From: Thermoplasmatales archaeon
Lineage (GTDB): Archaea; Thermoplasmatota; Thermoplasmata; Thermoplasmatales; GCA-001856825
Direction of reading: 5' to 3'
Length of the DNA stretch: 54,647 nucleotides
Assembly (NCBI GenBank): GCA_026127935.1
Contig: JAJSLL010000013.1
Location: 1 to 54,647, forward strand
The notes below the pieces were generated by a model. That model saw only the letters and a program-made list of their open reading frames with translations. It ran no database searches and was not told where the DNA came from. Shown here piece after piece: positions 1-8,315 of the stretch (position 1 is its first letter; every line of letters begins with the position of its first letter). The position numbers and the translations under genes are program-made.

Positions 1-22
1 ACAAATTGATATTGTTGAAGAA

Positions 23-33
23 TTTAATTATAT
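23..33 (+). promoter_or_regulatory. TATA box of the aminotransferase gene
   Basis: An AT-rich TTTAATTATAT element is centred about 27 nt before the ATG at 55. This is the distance expected when transcription starts at or next to the start codon, so the mRNA is probably leaderless. The same geometry recurs through the window and was used to choose starts. Confidence 0.6.
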
Positions 34-54
34 ATTCGCAGAATATTCTCAATT

Positions 55-1218
55 ATGTCAGAAACTACCTACATAAGAGATCTCAAAGGTTCTCCCTCAC
101 TCGAGGTAGTAAATTTAGTACTTCAGAAAGTTTCAAAAGGAGAAAAGATAACATCGCTTGCAATCGGCGAACCCGTGTACAAGACACCCCAAAAGATAAT
201 GGAAGTCGCCTTCGAGAGTATGAAGAATGGGGACACCCACTACACATCTTCATACGGTATACGAGAAGTGAGAGAAGCAATAGTTGAGAAAGTCAACAAG
301 AAGAACAAGATTAAGGCAGGATTGGAGAATTCGATTTTCATAATGTCAAAGCAGTCTATCTACGCATCATTAATGGCCATAGCAGGGAGCAGATCCAAAG
401 TTTTGATACCTGATCCCGGATATTTTTACACCGAACCAATACTTCTTGCAGGGATGAAACCTGTAAGTTATACCTCGAGCGAGGACCTATCGTTCAATCT
501 CGACAATGTTCTCTCTCTGTTGGACAACGATACGGCAGCTGTCATGATAAATTCCCCTGGAAATCCCACCGGAAGGGTAATAGACAAGAAAAATCTTGAA
601 AGACTTTACTCTGCGTGTAAATCAAATGGTATCAGGATAATCAGCGACGAGGCGTACGAAGATATCGTGTACAATGTGGAACACTTTTCAATCGGCTCCC
701 TTGAGCCTGTTCCAGATTTAGTCATATCAATATTCAGTCTGTCAAAGAGCTATTCCATGACAGGGTGGAGGGCAGGATACACTATCGCAAACGAAGAGAC
801 CGTCTCCAATATTGCAAGGGTCATAGAACAGTCAACCACATGTTCTCCGCCATTTATCCAGAAAGCTTCTGCATTCGCTTTGAAAAATGGGGACGAATAT
901 ATAAGAGAATTCAGAGCTGATTTCAATAAGAAGAAGGAGCACGTTGAAAAGAGGCTCAATGAGATTAGCCAGTTGAAGACATATCCGATAGAGGGTGCGT
1001 TCTATGCTTTCCCCTCCTATAAAGTAAAGATCAAATCCACAGAATTAGCAAAGGCGTTACTGAACGAATATCAGGTAGCAGTTTTGCCTGGAATTGCGTT
1101 CGGTGGTGCAGGAGAAGGACACTTCAGAATTTCTTTCGCAGGCTCATTCGAAACTATTGATCTCGGAATTGACGCGTTAGGTCGTTTCCTCGGTTCAAGA
1201 ACTAAGTCTTCCTCCTGA
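55..1218 (+). CDS. class I/II PLP-dependent aminotransferase (aspartate aminotransferase family)
   Basis: A 387-residue cytosolic fold-type I aminotransferase that moves an amino group between an amino acid and a 2-oxo acid. The PLP pocket is visible: NSPGNPTG near residue 170, the SDEAY motif with Asp198 and Tyr201, and the Schiff-base Lys231 in SLSKSYSMTGWRAG. FRISFAG near the C-terminus carries the conserved Arg that binds the substrate carboxylate. Length is normal for the family. The ATG at 55 lies one TATA distance from the upstream box, so it is favoured. The gene stands alone and is convergent with the aldehyde dehydrogenase. Substrate cannot be read from sequence; aspartate, aromatic or alanine-type activity are all possible. 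Confidence 0.9.
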   Translation: MSETTYIRDLKGSPSLEVVNLVLQKVSKGEKITSLAIGEPVYKTPQKIMEVAFESMKNGDTHYTSSYGIREVREAIVEKVNKKNKIKAGLENSIFIMSKQSIYASLMAIAGSRSKVLIPDPGYFYTEPILLAGMKPVSYTSSEDLSFNLDNVLSLLDNDTAAVMINSPGNPTGRVIDKKNLERLYSACKSNGIRIISDEAYEDIVYNVEHFSIGSLEPVPDLVISIFSLSKSYSMTGWRAGYTIANEETVSNIARVIEQSTTCSPPFIQKASAFALKNGDEYIREFRADFNKKKEHVEKRLNEISQLKTYPIEGAFYAFPSYKVKIKSTELAKALLNEYQVAVLPGIAFGGAGEGHFRISFAGSFETIDLGIDALGRFLGSRTKSSS

Positions 1219-1366
1219 AGCACTCAAGGGAGCCCCTGAGGTTCTAAAAGTAATCAGTTCAGTCAATATTCGGTGCCATCAGTAATTTCTGAAACCTTCA
1301 TCTGAGCAGCTAGAAATAAGGAGCACTTGAACTGAAATTTTTCCACAGATCTTTATTCGGACTCCT

Positions 1367-2737
1367 TCACTTCCTGAAAATTGCTAATTTGATCTCTGTC
1401 ATTTCCTCGATAGCGAATCTTATTCCTTCTCTACCAAGTCCACTGAGTTTCATTCCACCAAATGGCATCACATCCACCCTAAAGTCAGAGGTATCGTTGA
1501 CCAAAACGGCTCCAAATTCCAGGTTCTGAACTGCCTTCATTGCTATGTCCAAATTGTGTGTGTAAATGCCGGCCTGTAATCCATATGGAACGTCGTTAGC
1601 CATAGTGATAGCTTCTTCGAAACTCTGAATTGGCTGAAGAATTGAGACAGGGCCAAAGATCTCATTGTGCCAAAGGGTTTGGTCGTGTCTCACCTTGGTG
1701 ACAAGTGTAGGTAGATAGAATCTCCCATCTCTTTTGCCCCCGATTAAAACCTCAGCTCCATTTTTCACCGCAGAGTTGACCTCTTTCTCTACCCTGATTG
1801 CCTCACTCTCAGCGATCATAGGTCCAACGTCAGTGGCGTCGTCCAATGGATTCCCAATCTTCAACTTTGCAACTCCTTCGACCAATCTCCTAGAGAGGTC
1901 ATTATAAACATCCTTGTGAATCAGAATTCTTTGAGAATGTATGCAATTCTGTCCTTGGGACTCCATAGATGCATCGACTATTGCATCGGTGGCAATATCC
2001 AAGTCTGCATCGTTCCACACTATGACTGGTGAGTTGCTTCCTAGTTCCATGGAATACTTCTTTATTCCTGCTTTCTTGATCAATCTCTCAGCACCCTCAA
2101 GGCCTCCTGTGAATGTTACCTTCTTGATTTCGTCAGATTTAAGGAAGTAATCGGTGACTTCTCCTCCTCCAGGACCAATTACCGTCTGCATTGCATTTTT
2201 AGGCAATCCTGAATTGTTGACTAACTCGTTAAGTTTGTATCCAGAGTAAGGAGTGAGGGAAGCAGGCTTGTTCACTATAGAATTTCCAGCAGCGAGAGCA
2301 GGTCCAACTTTGTGTGCTACTAGGTTAAGAGGATCATTGAATGGGGTGACAGAAAAGACCGGCCCTATTGGGACCCTGTTGTAGAAAGCCCATCGGTTCT
2401 TGCCACGTAATTCCACATCCATCGGTATGGTCTCTCCATAGATCCTCTTGGACTCTTCTGCAGAGAACAGCATTGTTATCGAAGCTCTTCTTGCTTCTCC
2501 TCGTGAGTACTTTATTGGTTTACCAGCTTCATTTGATATGATCCTTGCAAACTCTTCTCTCCTGTTAACTAATTCCTTTGAGATTTTCATAAGTGCTTCG
2601 TACTTTTCGAACGAAGGAAGTTCCTTCATCTCTTGGAAAGCCTTTTTAGCGTTGTTCAAAACTGTTTTCGCATCGGGTAAATCAGTATCCTTTAGTTCAA
2701 TAAACTGATCGCCACTAAATTTGTTTTTGACAATCAT
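1367..2737 (-). CDS. NAD(P)-dependent aldehyde dehydrogenase
   Basis: An ALDH-superfamily enzyme of 456 residues from the chosen start. Catalytic Cys265 lies in GQNC and the general-base Glu231 in MELGSNSP; TPFNDPLN and the FTGG turn of the cofactor fold are present. In Thermoplasmatales a related ALDH acts as D-glyceraldehyde dehydrogenase in the non-phosphorylating Entner-Doudoroff route; that assignment is possible but is inference. An upstream GTG/ATG-type extension to 2836 exists, but a TATA-like CTATATAT lies at about 2762-2769, 28 nt before the ATG at 2737, so the shorter leaderless start is preferred. The next gene on the strand is an SDR oxidoreductase with its own promoter signals, so co-transcription is uncertain. 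Confidence 0.88.
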   Translation of the reverse strand: MIVKNKFSGDQFIELKDTDLPDAKTVLNNAKKAFQEMKELPSFEKYEALMKISKELVNRREEFARIISNEAGKPIKYSRGEARRASITMLFSAEESKRIYGETIPMDVELRGKNRWAFYNRVPIGPVFSVTPFNDPLNLVAHKVGPALAAGNSIVNKPASLTPYSGYKLNELVNNSGLPKNAMQTVIGPGGGEVTDYFLKSDEIKKVTFTGGLEGAERLIKKAGIKKYSMELGSNSPVIVWNDADLDIATDAIVDASMESQGQNCIHSQRILIHKDVYNDLSRRLVEGVAKLKIGNPLDDATDVGPMIAESEAIRVEKEVNSAVKNGAEVLIGGKRDGRFYLPTLVTKVRHDQTLWHNEIFGPVSILQPIQSFEEAITMANDVPYGLQAGIYTHNLDIAMKAVQNLEFGAVLVNDTSDFRVDVMPFGGMKLSGLGREGIRFAIEEMTEIKLAIFRK

Positions 2738-2901
2738 AATCCGAGATAGTTTTTTCAGAAATATATAGTATCTGCTAATGATATATTTGGTATTTCTGCT
2801 CTCAGGAAAATAAATAGTATTCCCGATTCCCCACAACTCTTAATTGCGTCGAATTCGGGATTGATTTCATTGAAAAAATGTGTATGAAACCTCTCTAATT
2901 T

Positions 2902-3699
2902 TCATCCAATTGATCTCAGGATTCCACCGTCAACTGGTAGCATGGCGCCTGTCACATATTCAGACATTTCACTTCCTAGGAATATAATGGATCTCGCGAG
3001 CTCTTCAGTCGTCGCCATATGACCCATGGGTATTTCCTTTTCAATGTCTGCTATTGCTTGTTCTACAGTGATACCCTTTCTCTTGGAAGTGTCTGAGGCT
3101 ACCTGGTCTATTCTGGCTGTTTTAACGTAACCCTGCAGTATTCCATTTACCCTTATGCCCTTGGGTGCAAGTTCGCGAGCAAGGGTTCTCACGAGTCCAT
3201 AAATAGAAACTCTTGCCACGTTAGAAAGTGCAATATTCGCAATAGGTTCCCTTATTGCGAATGAACTTGTGAAAACAAGCCTCCCCTTTGTGCCAGATTT
3301 CAGCATCTGCTCAGCTACCCGCCTAGCCATATAAGCAGGGCTGACCATTAGCAGCCGTCCACCATTCTCCCAGTCTTCATAGTCTTGTTCCATGAAAATT
3401 CCAGGTTTTGGGGATCCCGCTACGTACACAAACGTATCAATTCCACCCAAGATTCTGACTGTTTCTGAAACTAGATTGTCCATATCTTTTCGTTGTGTTA
3501 AATCGCAGACTACCCCGTGTACTTCTCCTAGTGGTTTAAACAGGTCTAGAACCGAATCCAGTCCTTTTGCATTCAAATCACTCACTACTACTCGAGCGCC
3601 TTCTTCAAGGAACTTACGGGCTGCCCCTGTCCCAATACCTCCTCCACCTGCACCTGTAACAAGAACTCTTGCATTTTTTAGTCCAGAAGTCATTGGCAT
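2902..3699 (-). CDS. short-chain dehydrogenase/reductase family protein lacking the usual Tyr-Lys pair
   Basis: A 265-residue Rossmann protein with the N-terminal VTGAGGGGIGTG dinucleotide loop, a GG-rich strand 3-4 region and the ELAPKGIRVN segment typical of SDRs. Aligning that segment with the canonical YxxxK helix puts Ser159 where the catalytic Tyr should be and Arg163 where the Lys should be (LSNVARVSIYGL). A subgroup of FabG-like archaeal and bacterial SDRs shows the same LSN..R pattern, so this is probably ancestral and not damage. A strong Shine-Dalgarno (GGAGGGTGG) precedes the ATG at 3699 by about 7 nt, and a TATA-like GATTAAATAAA lies at 3780-3790. Whether it is an active oxidoreductase is unclear. 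Confidence 0.85.
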   Translation of the reverse strand: MPMTSGLKNARVLVTGAGGGGIGTGAARKFLEEGARVVVSDLNAKGLDSVLDLFKPLGEVHGVVCDLTQRKDMDNLVSETVRILGGIDTFVYVAGSPKPGIFMEQDYEDWENGGRLLMVSPAYMARRVAEQMLKSGTKGRLVFTSSFAIREPIANIALSNVARVSIYGLVRTLARELAPKGIRVNGILQGYVKTARIDQVASDTSKRKGITVEQAIADIEKEIPMGHMATTEELARSIIFLGSEMSEYVTGAMLPVDGGILRSIG

Positions 3700-3769
3700 A
3701 GTTTACCACCCTCCTACTCTTTCCATCAAAACTGACATTAAACTCATCGCTAAATCTACCTCAAGGTAA

Positions 3770-4265
3770 AATTGGCTCGCTTTATTTAATCTTAGTGGAT
3801 TTCTGCTACTTCAAGTACCCGAATAAAGCTCTTGTACTATCTCTCCAACTATTCCAGAGAAGTCTCAAATCGACATTGGTTCGAAGTTGCATTGACACCT
3901 GTTCAAAACCCTGGAAATTGCTTTTCGCCCTGCAATATTAAAACCAGGTAAATCTGATTTAGGTTCCTCTCCTGAGAACTAGTCACTGTTCACTATGAAA
4001 ATTTACTATAAATAAGTAAATGGATACGATGCGGATTCTGTTTGAACATCACTTTAGGTGATTCTCCTCCCTGAGTATCTTTCCAAACTCCCCTGAACCC
4101 ACCAAGAAGAGGAAGTCGAGGGAATTCTCTTTATACAATCAGCCTGCCTATAGTGTTGTTGGCAACCAAGCGCCCTGTAAATATTCTCTAAGTTACGTGC
4201 ACTGTAACGTCAAAGAATGTAACAATAAAACCTAGTATTGTTCGACCGAAATTTGAACGGGAATC
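3770..4265. other. gene-poor intergenic region
   Basis: About 500 bases between the SDR gene and the small cysteine-rich ORF. No open frame longer than a few tens of codons with a plausible start was seen on either strand. The SDR promoter lies at the left edge. A short inverted repeat (GTTAC, 7-nt spacer, GTAAC) sits near 4192-4208. Nothing else could be supported. Confidence 0.5.
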
Positions 4266-4293
4266 TTTAAATTGAAAGTTGGAATAATAACTG

Positions 4294-4545
4294 ATGGTAA
4301 CTCTTCAAATTGGATGGTGCAAAAATTGCAGCCACAAAATTGCACTTCACCCGAAGAAGAGCAGCTGGATGCATTTCTCTCTGGGAAGGGGTTATTTGTT
4401 AACCCTTAACTGTTATGCCTACGCTGGTTCTACTAATACAAGCTTTGATTTGGGAGCACTCAAGGAGAGTCAATTTAATTGTGAATGCGTCGAGCCAGCA
4501 CTAGACGAAACCAAAGAAATACAGAAAAAACACGTACTTTGGTGA
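4294..4545 (+). CDS. small Cys/His-rich putative zinc-binding protein
   Basis: An 83-residue protein I do not recognise by name. It has Cys9-x2-Cys12 followed by SH and LH pairs, then Cys40 and Cys63-x-Cys65. This spacing resembles small structural zinc folds of the CxxC..H..H..C..CxC kind. No membrane segment is visible. A TTTAAA box at 4266-4271 lies about 25 nt before the ATG, matching the leaderless promoters of neighbouring genes, which is the main reason to accept such a short ORF. It stands alone between unrelated genes, so context gives no function. Confidence 0.5.
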   Translation: MVTLQIGWCKNCSHKIALHPKKSSWMHFSLGRGYLLTLNCYAYAGSTNTSFDLGALKESQFNCECVEPALDETKEIQKKHVLW

Positions 4546-4618
4546 AACGACTCAAAGGCAAACTTCAGTACCATGCACCTCTTAGTCACTGTGTTTTTGC
4601 TCTCAAGATAGACTTGTC

Positions 4619-4723
4619 ATGTGTTCCCAAGGCCCTATTATTAGATTGATCACTGACAACGGAACGACATTTAACGGGAACGGTCTAGACATCCTTGAAA
4701 ACGTTATATCATACCCGGGATAG
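4619..4723 (+). pseudogene. possible fragment of a DDE transposase
   Basis: A 34-codon open frame contains ITDNGTTFNGNGLDIL, which resembles the middle-Asp block (xDNGxEF) of rve-type transposases and integrases. No flanking catalytic segments, terminal repeats or target duplications were found, so at most this is a scrap of a lost insertion sequence. Chance similarity is quite possible for such a short match. Confidence 0.2.
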
Positions 4724-4771
4724 AAACTATAATCTACGAAAAAAAACTGTCGACACCACCGGTGATCTAAG

Positions 4772-5092
4772 TTGATAATTGGAATTCCTACCGATGACGA
4801 AGTTAAAGTGTCAGAGCATTTTGGAAGGTCTAAATTTTTTCTGATTGTTAAAATCGAAAGCGGAAAGCTGATCGAAAGACGACTGCACGAGAACCCCCAC
4901 AACAGAGAATCTGACGACCAAATGGGACATGGAATGGTGCTAAAATTAATGACCGACAATGGAGTGAACAAAGTGATATGCACAAACATGGGTCCAAAAA
5001 TGGTTGATAATTTAGTAAAACTTAAGATAGCAATTGAGAGATGTAGACCGGAATCCAGCATAACAGAAGTTCTCGGAATGGAAGCAGTTTAA
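4772..5092 (+). CDS. dinitrogenase iron-molybdenum cofactor (NifX/NifB-C-like) family protein
   Basis: A 106-residue single-domain protein with the family signature at its N-terminus (IPTDDEVKVSEHFGRSKFF) and the conserved Gly/His-rich stretch around residue 52. The family has an RNase H-like fold and includes NifX, NifY and many archaeal stand-alone members that bind Fe-S or Mo/Fe clusters. No nif genes are nearby, so a general cluster-carrier role is more likely than nitrogen fixation; that is inference. The start is TTG at 4772, chosen because GGTGAT lies 5 nt upstream. The gene stands alone, convergent with the MTHFR-like gene. Confidence 0.82.
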   Translation: MIIGIPTDDEVKVSEHFGRSKFFLIVKIESGKLIERRLHENPHNRESDDQMGHGMVLKLMTDNGVNKVICTNMGPKMVDNLVKLKIAIERCRPESSITEVLGMEAV

Positions 5093-5181
5093 AAATTGTA
5101 ATACAGAAAAATAGGATTCTTCTTATCAAGACCGAGCTATTTTAAGCTCATTTGACTAAATTCGAGTCTAAATGTCGAGCG

Positions 5182-6189
5182 TTAGTTTCCCGTATACTTC
5201 TTGACAAAATCCGCTACATCTGATCCGTTCATGTCTATGACCTTTGAGAAGTTTTCAAGCATACTTACAGAAGATGGGAAATTAGACTTCGTTAGTTGTT
5301 CGATGTTAATTCCTATCGGAACTCGTATTCCTTTTTCTTCTATAGTAGCAACAATTTCGCTGTAAACTCTTAGGGAATTGATTATTGATCGTTTAGATGA
5401 CTCTGCAAGATCGTTGTTTTCAAGTATGTAATCCTTTGCTTTATTCGGCAATTCAACAGCAAGAAAATCAAGAAGGTTGAGATCTGCAATGCTTCTCACG
5501 GGTCCAAAACTGAATAGTACAGTAGCAGGTTTAACACCCGCAACATCACATTGCTTGTTATATTCGCTTATCAGATGAATAGCCAGGGCGCTATCAAAAA
5601 GAAGCTGGGTCGTAAAGAACTCCGCTCCTGCGATTGTCTTGAAGAGCATTCTCTTTGCCTCATCCTTACGCTCAGGCAACGAAATATTTCCTATCGTTAT
5701 CTCCTCTCTATGAAACTCCTGCCAAAGTCGCCTTGCTATTACATTAGCTTCTGAAACACTCGGTCCGGGATACCTATGATGCCTAGTGTTTCCCCCGACG
5801 AAAATAAGGTTGCTGATCCCTAGTGAATGTGTCTCTCTGATCCAGTCCACAAAGTTTTCGTAGTTCTCGATGTGGGCTACGACTTTGTTGACAAGTGCGT
5901 CTATGTGAAGTATGTCAGCAGTACCTCTTGAAAGCATTCTCGTGTATATGCTATTGTATCTGGGTTTACCCTCATGGTTCTCTTCGACTAACTCCGGGAC
6001 GCTGACTGCGTTGAGCCTAGAAAAGGAACTGAGGGCAGTCCCCAACTCTTCTTTCCTATTGTTGAGATTTTTCATTATCTTGTCGTCGTGTGCTTGATCA
6101 CCAGTTTTGCTGTCCCTCAATGGAATCGCTGTAAATACCAACGGCTTTCTTGATAGAAGGTTCTTGAAATTACTTTGGTAACTTACCAT
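5182..6189 (-). CDS. methylenetetrahydrofolate reductase-like TIM-barrel protein (mycobacterial type)
   Basis: A 335-residue protein resembling the MTHFR-like family first noted in mycobacteria, which is shorter and diverged from MetF. Matching stretches include ISNLIFVGGNTRHHRYPGPS (residues about 125-145), the GNISLPER segment and the GAEFFTTQLLFDS barrel strand, where MetF binds flavin and folate. It probably acts on a methylene-carrying pterin cofactor, though Thermoplasmata may use a C1 carrier other than standard folate. The ATG at 6189 lies about 27 nt after a TTATATAAC box (near 6213-6221), so the start looks leaderless. It is divergent from the HAD gene. Confidence 0.75.
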   Translation of the reverse strand: MVSYQSNFKNLLSRKPLVFTAIPLRDSKTGDQAHDDKIMKNLNNRKEELGTALSSFSRLNAVSVPELVEENHEGKPRYNSIYTRMLSRGTADILHIDALVNKVVAHIENYENFVDWIRETHSLGISNLIFVGGNTRHHRYPGPSVSEANVIARRLWQEFHREEITIGNISLPERKDEAKRMLFKTIAGAEFFTTQLLFDSALAIHLISEYNKQCDVAGVKPATVLFSFGPVRSIADLNLLDFLAVELPNKAKDYILENNDLAESSKRSIINSLRVYSEIVATIEEKGIRVPIGINIEQLTKSNFPSSVSMLENFSKVIDMNGSDVADFVKKYTGN

Positions 6190-6312
6190 TTAATAACTGA
6201 AACATTTTGTTATATAAGAATATCCTAGTTTTGAAATTCAACTGTACCAGAGAATTTCAAGAAGTTGGTCAATAAGAGTCTATATATTTGTGATAACTTC
6301 TCATTCATACTT

Positions 6313-6966
6313 GTGAAGCCAAATACTCTCACGTTCGACTGTTATGGTACTTTGATCGATTGGAAAAGAGGAATAGTTGATAATTTTAGGAGATTTTCCC
6401 GTTTAGGAGATTCTAATGATTTAGACATTTTCAATACGTATGTAGAACTCGAGTCAAAAAATGAGAATGACTACTCAACCTATCGTCAGATACTTTCCAC
6501 AACATTTTTAGCACTAGCACACCAACTGAAATTGAACCCAACTGAAGAAGAGGCAGAAAAGTTTGCTGATAGCATATCCGAGTGGCCAGCTTTTGAAGAC
6601 ACCGTTTCCACTTTAAAGATTCTCGGTGAAAATGGCTTCATGAGAATCATCCTTTCGAATATTGACAGGTCCCTTCTAATAGGCACGATAGAAAGAAGTA
6701 AGATGCAGGTGGACGGGTTCATAACCGCAGAAGATGTCAAATCGTACAAACCTCAAACAGGTCACTGGCAGGAACTATTGAAGAAATACCATTTACAAAG
6801 GGAGCAGGTGATACACATAGCTGGCAGCATCTACCACGATATTATCCCTGCATCCAATATGGGATTTGAGACAATCTGGGTAAATAGATACAAAGAATCC
6901 CCGAGAGATGGGGTCTATCCAACCCATATTGTTCAATCCCTCTCCGAAGTCTTGAAAATCTTATAA
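6313..6966 (+). CDS. HAD superfamily hydrolase (haloacid dehalogenase type II-like)
   Basis: A 217-residue cytosolic HAD phosphatase or dehalogenase. The nucleophile is Asp9 in FDCYGTLIDW, an arrangement typical of the 2-haloacid dehalogenase branch. Motif II is IILSNID, followed by a motif III Lys in the SYKPQTGHW segment, and motif IV is HIAGSIYHDIIPAS. The frame is open further upstream to 6265, but TCTATATATTTG at 6279-6290 is placed to start transcription at the GTG of 6313, and the protein begins sensibly there, so that start is used. Most Thermoplasmatales HADs are phosphatases; the substrate is unknown. Confidence 0.82.
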   Translation: MKPNTLTFDCYGTLIDWKRGIVDNFRRFSRLGDSNDLDIFNTYVELESKNENDYSTYRQILSTTFLALAHQLKLNPTEEEAEKFADSISEWPAFEDTVSTLKILGENGFMRIILSNIDRSLLIGTIERSKMQVDGFITAEDVKSYKPQTGHWQELLKKYHLQREQVIHIAGSIYHDIIPASNMGFETIWVNRYKESPRDGVYPTHIVQSLSEVLKIL

Positions 6967-7027
6967 TTAAAAAGTGAAAAAACTGAAAAGAACTTCATTC
7001 TCTGAGCTCCAAATCATTCGCTATCCC

Positions 7028-8299
7028 TCAGCTCATCCTCAGGAATGCAGACTTTGCATGTCCGGCGAGGCCCTCTGTCACACTCTGCTTATAGGCCCTT
7101 TTCGCAAGGTTCTCCACCGCTTCCTTGTCTATCACTTTCTGATATGTAAGAATCTTCAGGTAAGCACCGACCGATAATCCACCGGTATACTTCGCGGCCT
7201 GATTGGTTGGAAGAGTGTGATTTGTTCCTATCAATTTGTCAGAGAAAACGACCGGAGTATTTTGGTTGAGGAAGAGAGAACCATAATTCCTGAGATTTTG
7301 GAATGCCTTTCTTTCAGATTCCTCAGAAAGATGTAATTCCAGATGTTCTGGTGCATATGAATTAGCAACCTCAATAGCTTCATCTATGGTGTCACACAGG
7401 AATATTGATCCCTTTTCTTCCCAGGAAGTCTTGAGAATCTCTTTTGTGGCAAGTGAATCTATGAACTGATCCATTCTTTCAATCACTTCCTCTGCCAGTT
7501 TTCTAGATGTTGTGATGAGGGAACTTCTTGCAGCCACATCGTGTTCAGCCTGAGCAAGCAGGTCGTACATAACTTTCACGGGATCAGCAGTTTCATCAGC
7601 AATTATCAGAACTTCACTGGGTCCAGCCAGAAGGTCTATACCGACGCTACCGAAGGCAGTCTTCTTGGCATGGTTTACAAACTTGTTTCCCGGGCCGATC
7701 ACCTTGTCGACTTTTTCGACGCTTTCTGTTCCATACGCCATTGCAGCTATCGCCTGAATTCCTCCGATGTTTAGGATCTGCGTTGCCCCAGACTTTGCTA
7801 TTCCATAAATGACCGCAGGATCAGGTTTCCCCTCTCCCGGAGGAGTTGCCGCAATTATCCTCTTAACTCCAGCAACTTTTGCAGGTACCGTCCCCATGAG
7901 TGCGGATGAAAGCAATGGAAATCTCCCTGCAGGAACGTACACTCCAACTGATTCTATCGGTATCACTTTCTGACCGAGTACTGTCCCGCCGTTGTCCACC
8001 CTCAATTCCATGTCCTTGTACATGGAGAGTTGGAATTCAGCGAATTTACGTATCCTAGAGATGTTAGTGTCGATAAGCTCCTTCACATCGTCAGGGACTT
8101 TGTTTATCAGATCTTCAATTTGGTCCTTCTCCATCACCAGAGATTTCAGATCAACTTTGTCGAATTGTTTAGTGTACTTCTTTACCGCTTTATCCCCATC
8201 TTTTCTGACTTCAGAGATCACATCGCTCACAAGTTTCTGCAAGTCTGTTTCTTCTTTCTTGGTTTCGAGTCTTTCGACTTTCAAGTTCTTAATTGGCAT
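7028..8299 (-). CDS. hisD: histidinol dehydrogenase family protein (HisD or HisD-like alcohol dehydrogenase)
   Basis: A 423-residue zinc-dependent four-electron dehydrogenase family member. All HisD catalytic and metal residues can be placed: the Gln and His ligands in AQAEHD, Glu-His in YAPEHLEL, the Asp in FSDKLIGTNHTLPT, and the last His in GLAGHAKS. The start is ATG 8299 because AGGTGA lies 5 nt upstream; the earlier GTG at 8308 sits inside that ribosome site. It lies 17 nt downstream of an amino-acid permease gene and no other his genes are in the window. The IGTNHTLPT..AAKYTGGLSVG segment is also seen in HisD paralogues that oxidise other alcohols, such as sulfopropanediol dehydrogenase. 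Biosynthetic HisD and a catabolic paralogue are both possible. Confidence 0.85.
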   Translation of the reverse strand: MPIKNLKVERLETKKEETDLQKLVSDVISEVRKDGDKAVKKYTKQFDKVDLKSLVMEKDQIEDLINKVPDDVKELIDTNISRIRKFAEFQLSMYKDMELRVDNGGTVLGQKVIPIESVGVYVPAGRFPLLSSALMGTVPAKVAGVKRIIAATPPGEGKPDPAVIYGIAKSGATQILNIGGIQAIAAMAYGTESVEKVDKVIGPGNKFVNHAKKTAFGSVGIDLLAGPSEVLIIADETADPVKVMYDLLAQAEHDVAARSSLITTSRKLAEEVIERMDQFIDSLATKEILKTSWEEKGSIFLCDTIDEAIEVANSYAPEHLELHLSEESERKAFQNLRNYGSLFLNQNTPVVFSDKLIGTNHTLPTNQAAKYTGGLSVGAYLKILTYQKVIDKEAVENLAKRAYKQSVTEGLAGHAKSAFLRMS

Positions 8300-8315
8300 C
8301 TTTTTCACCTATTAT

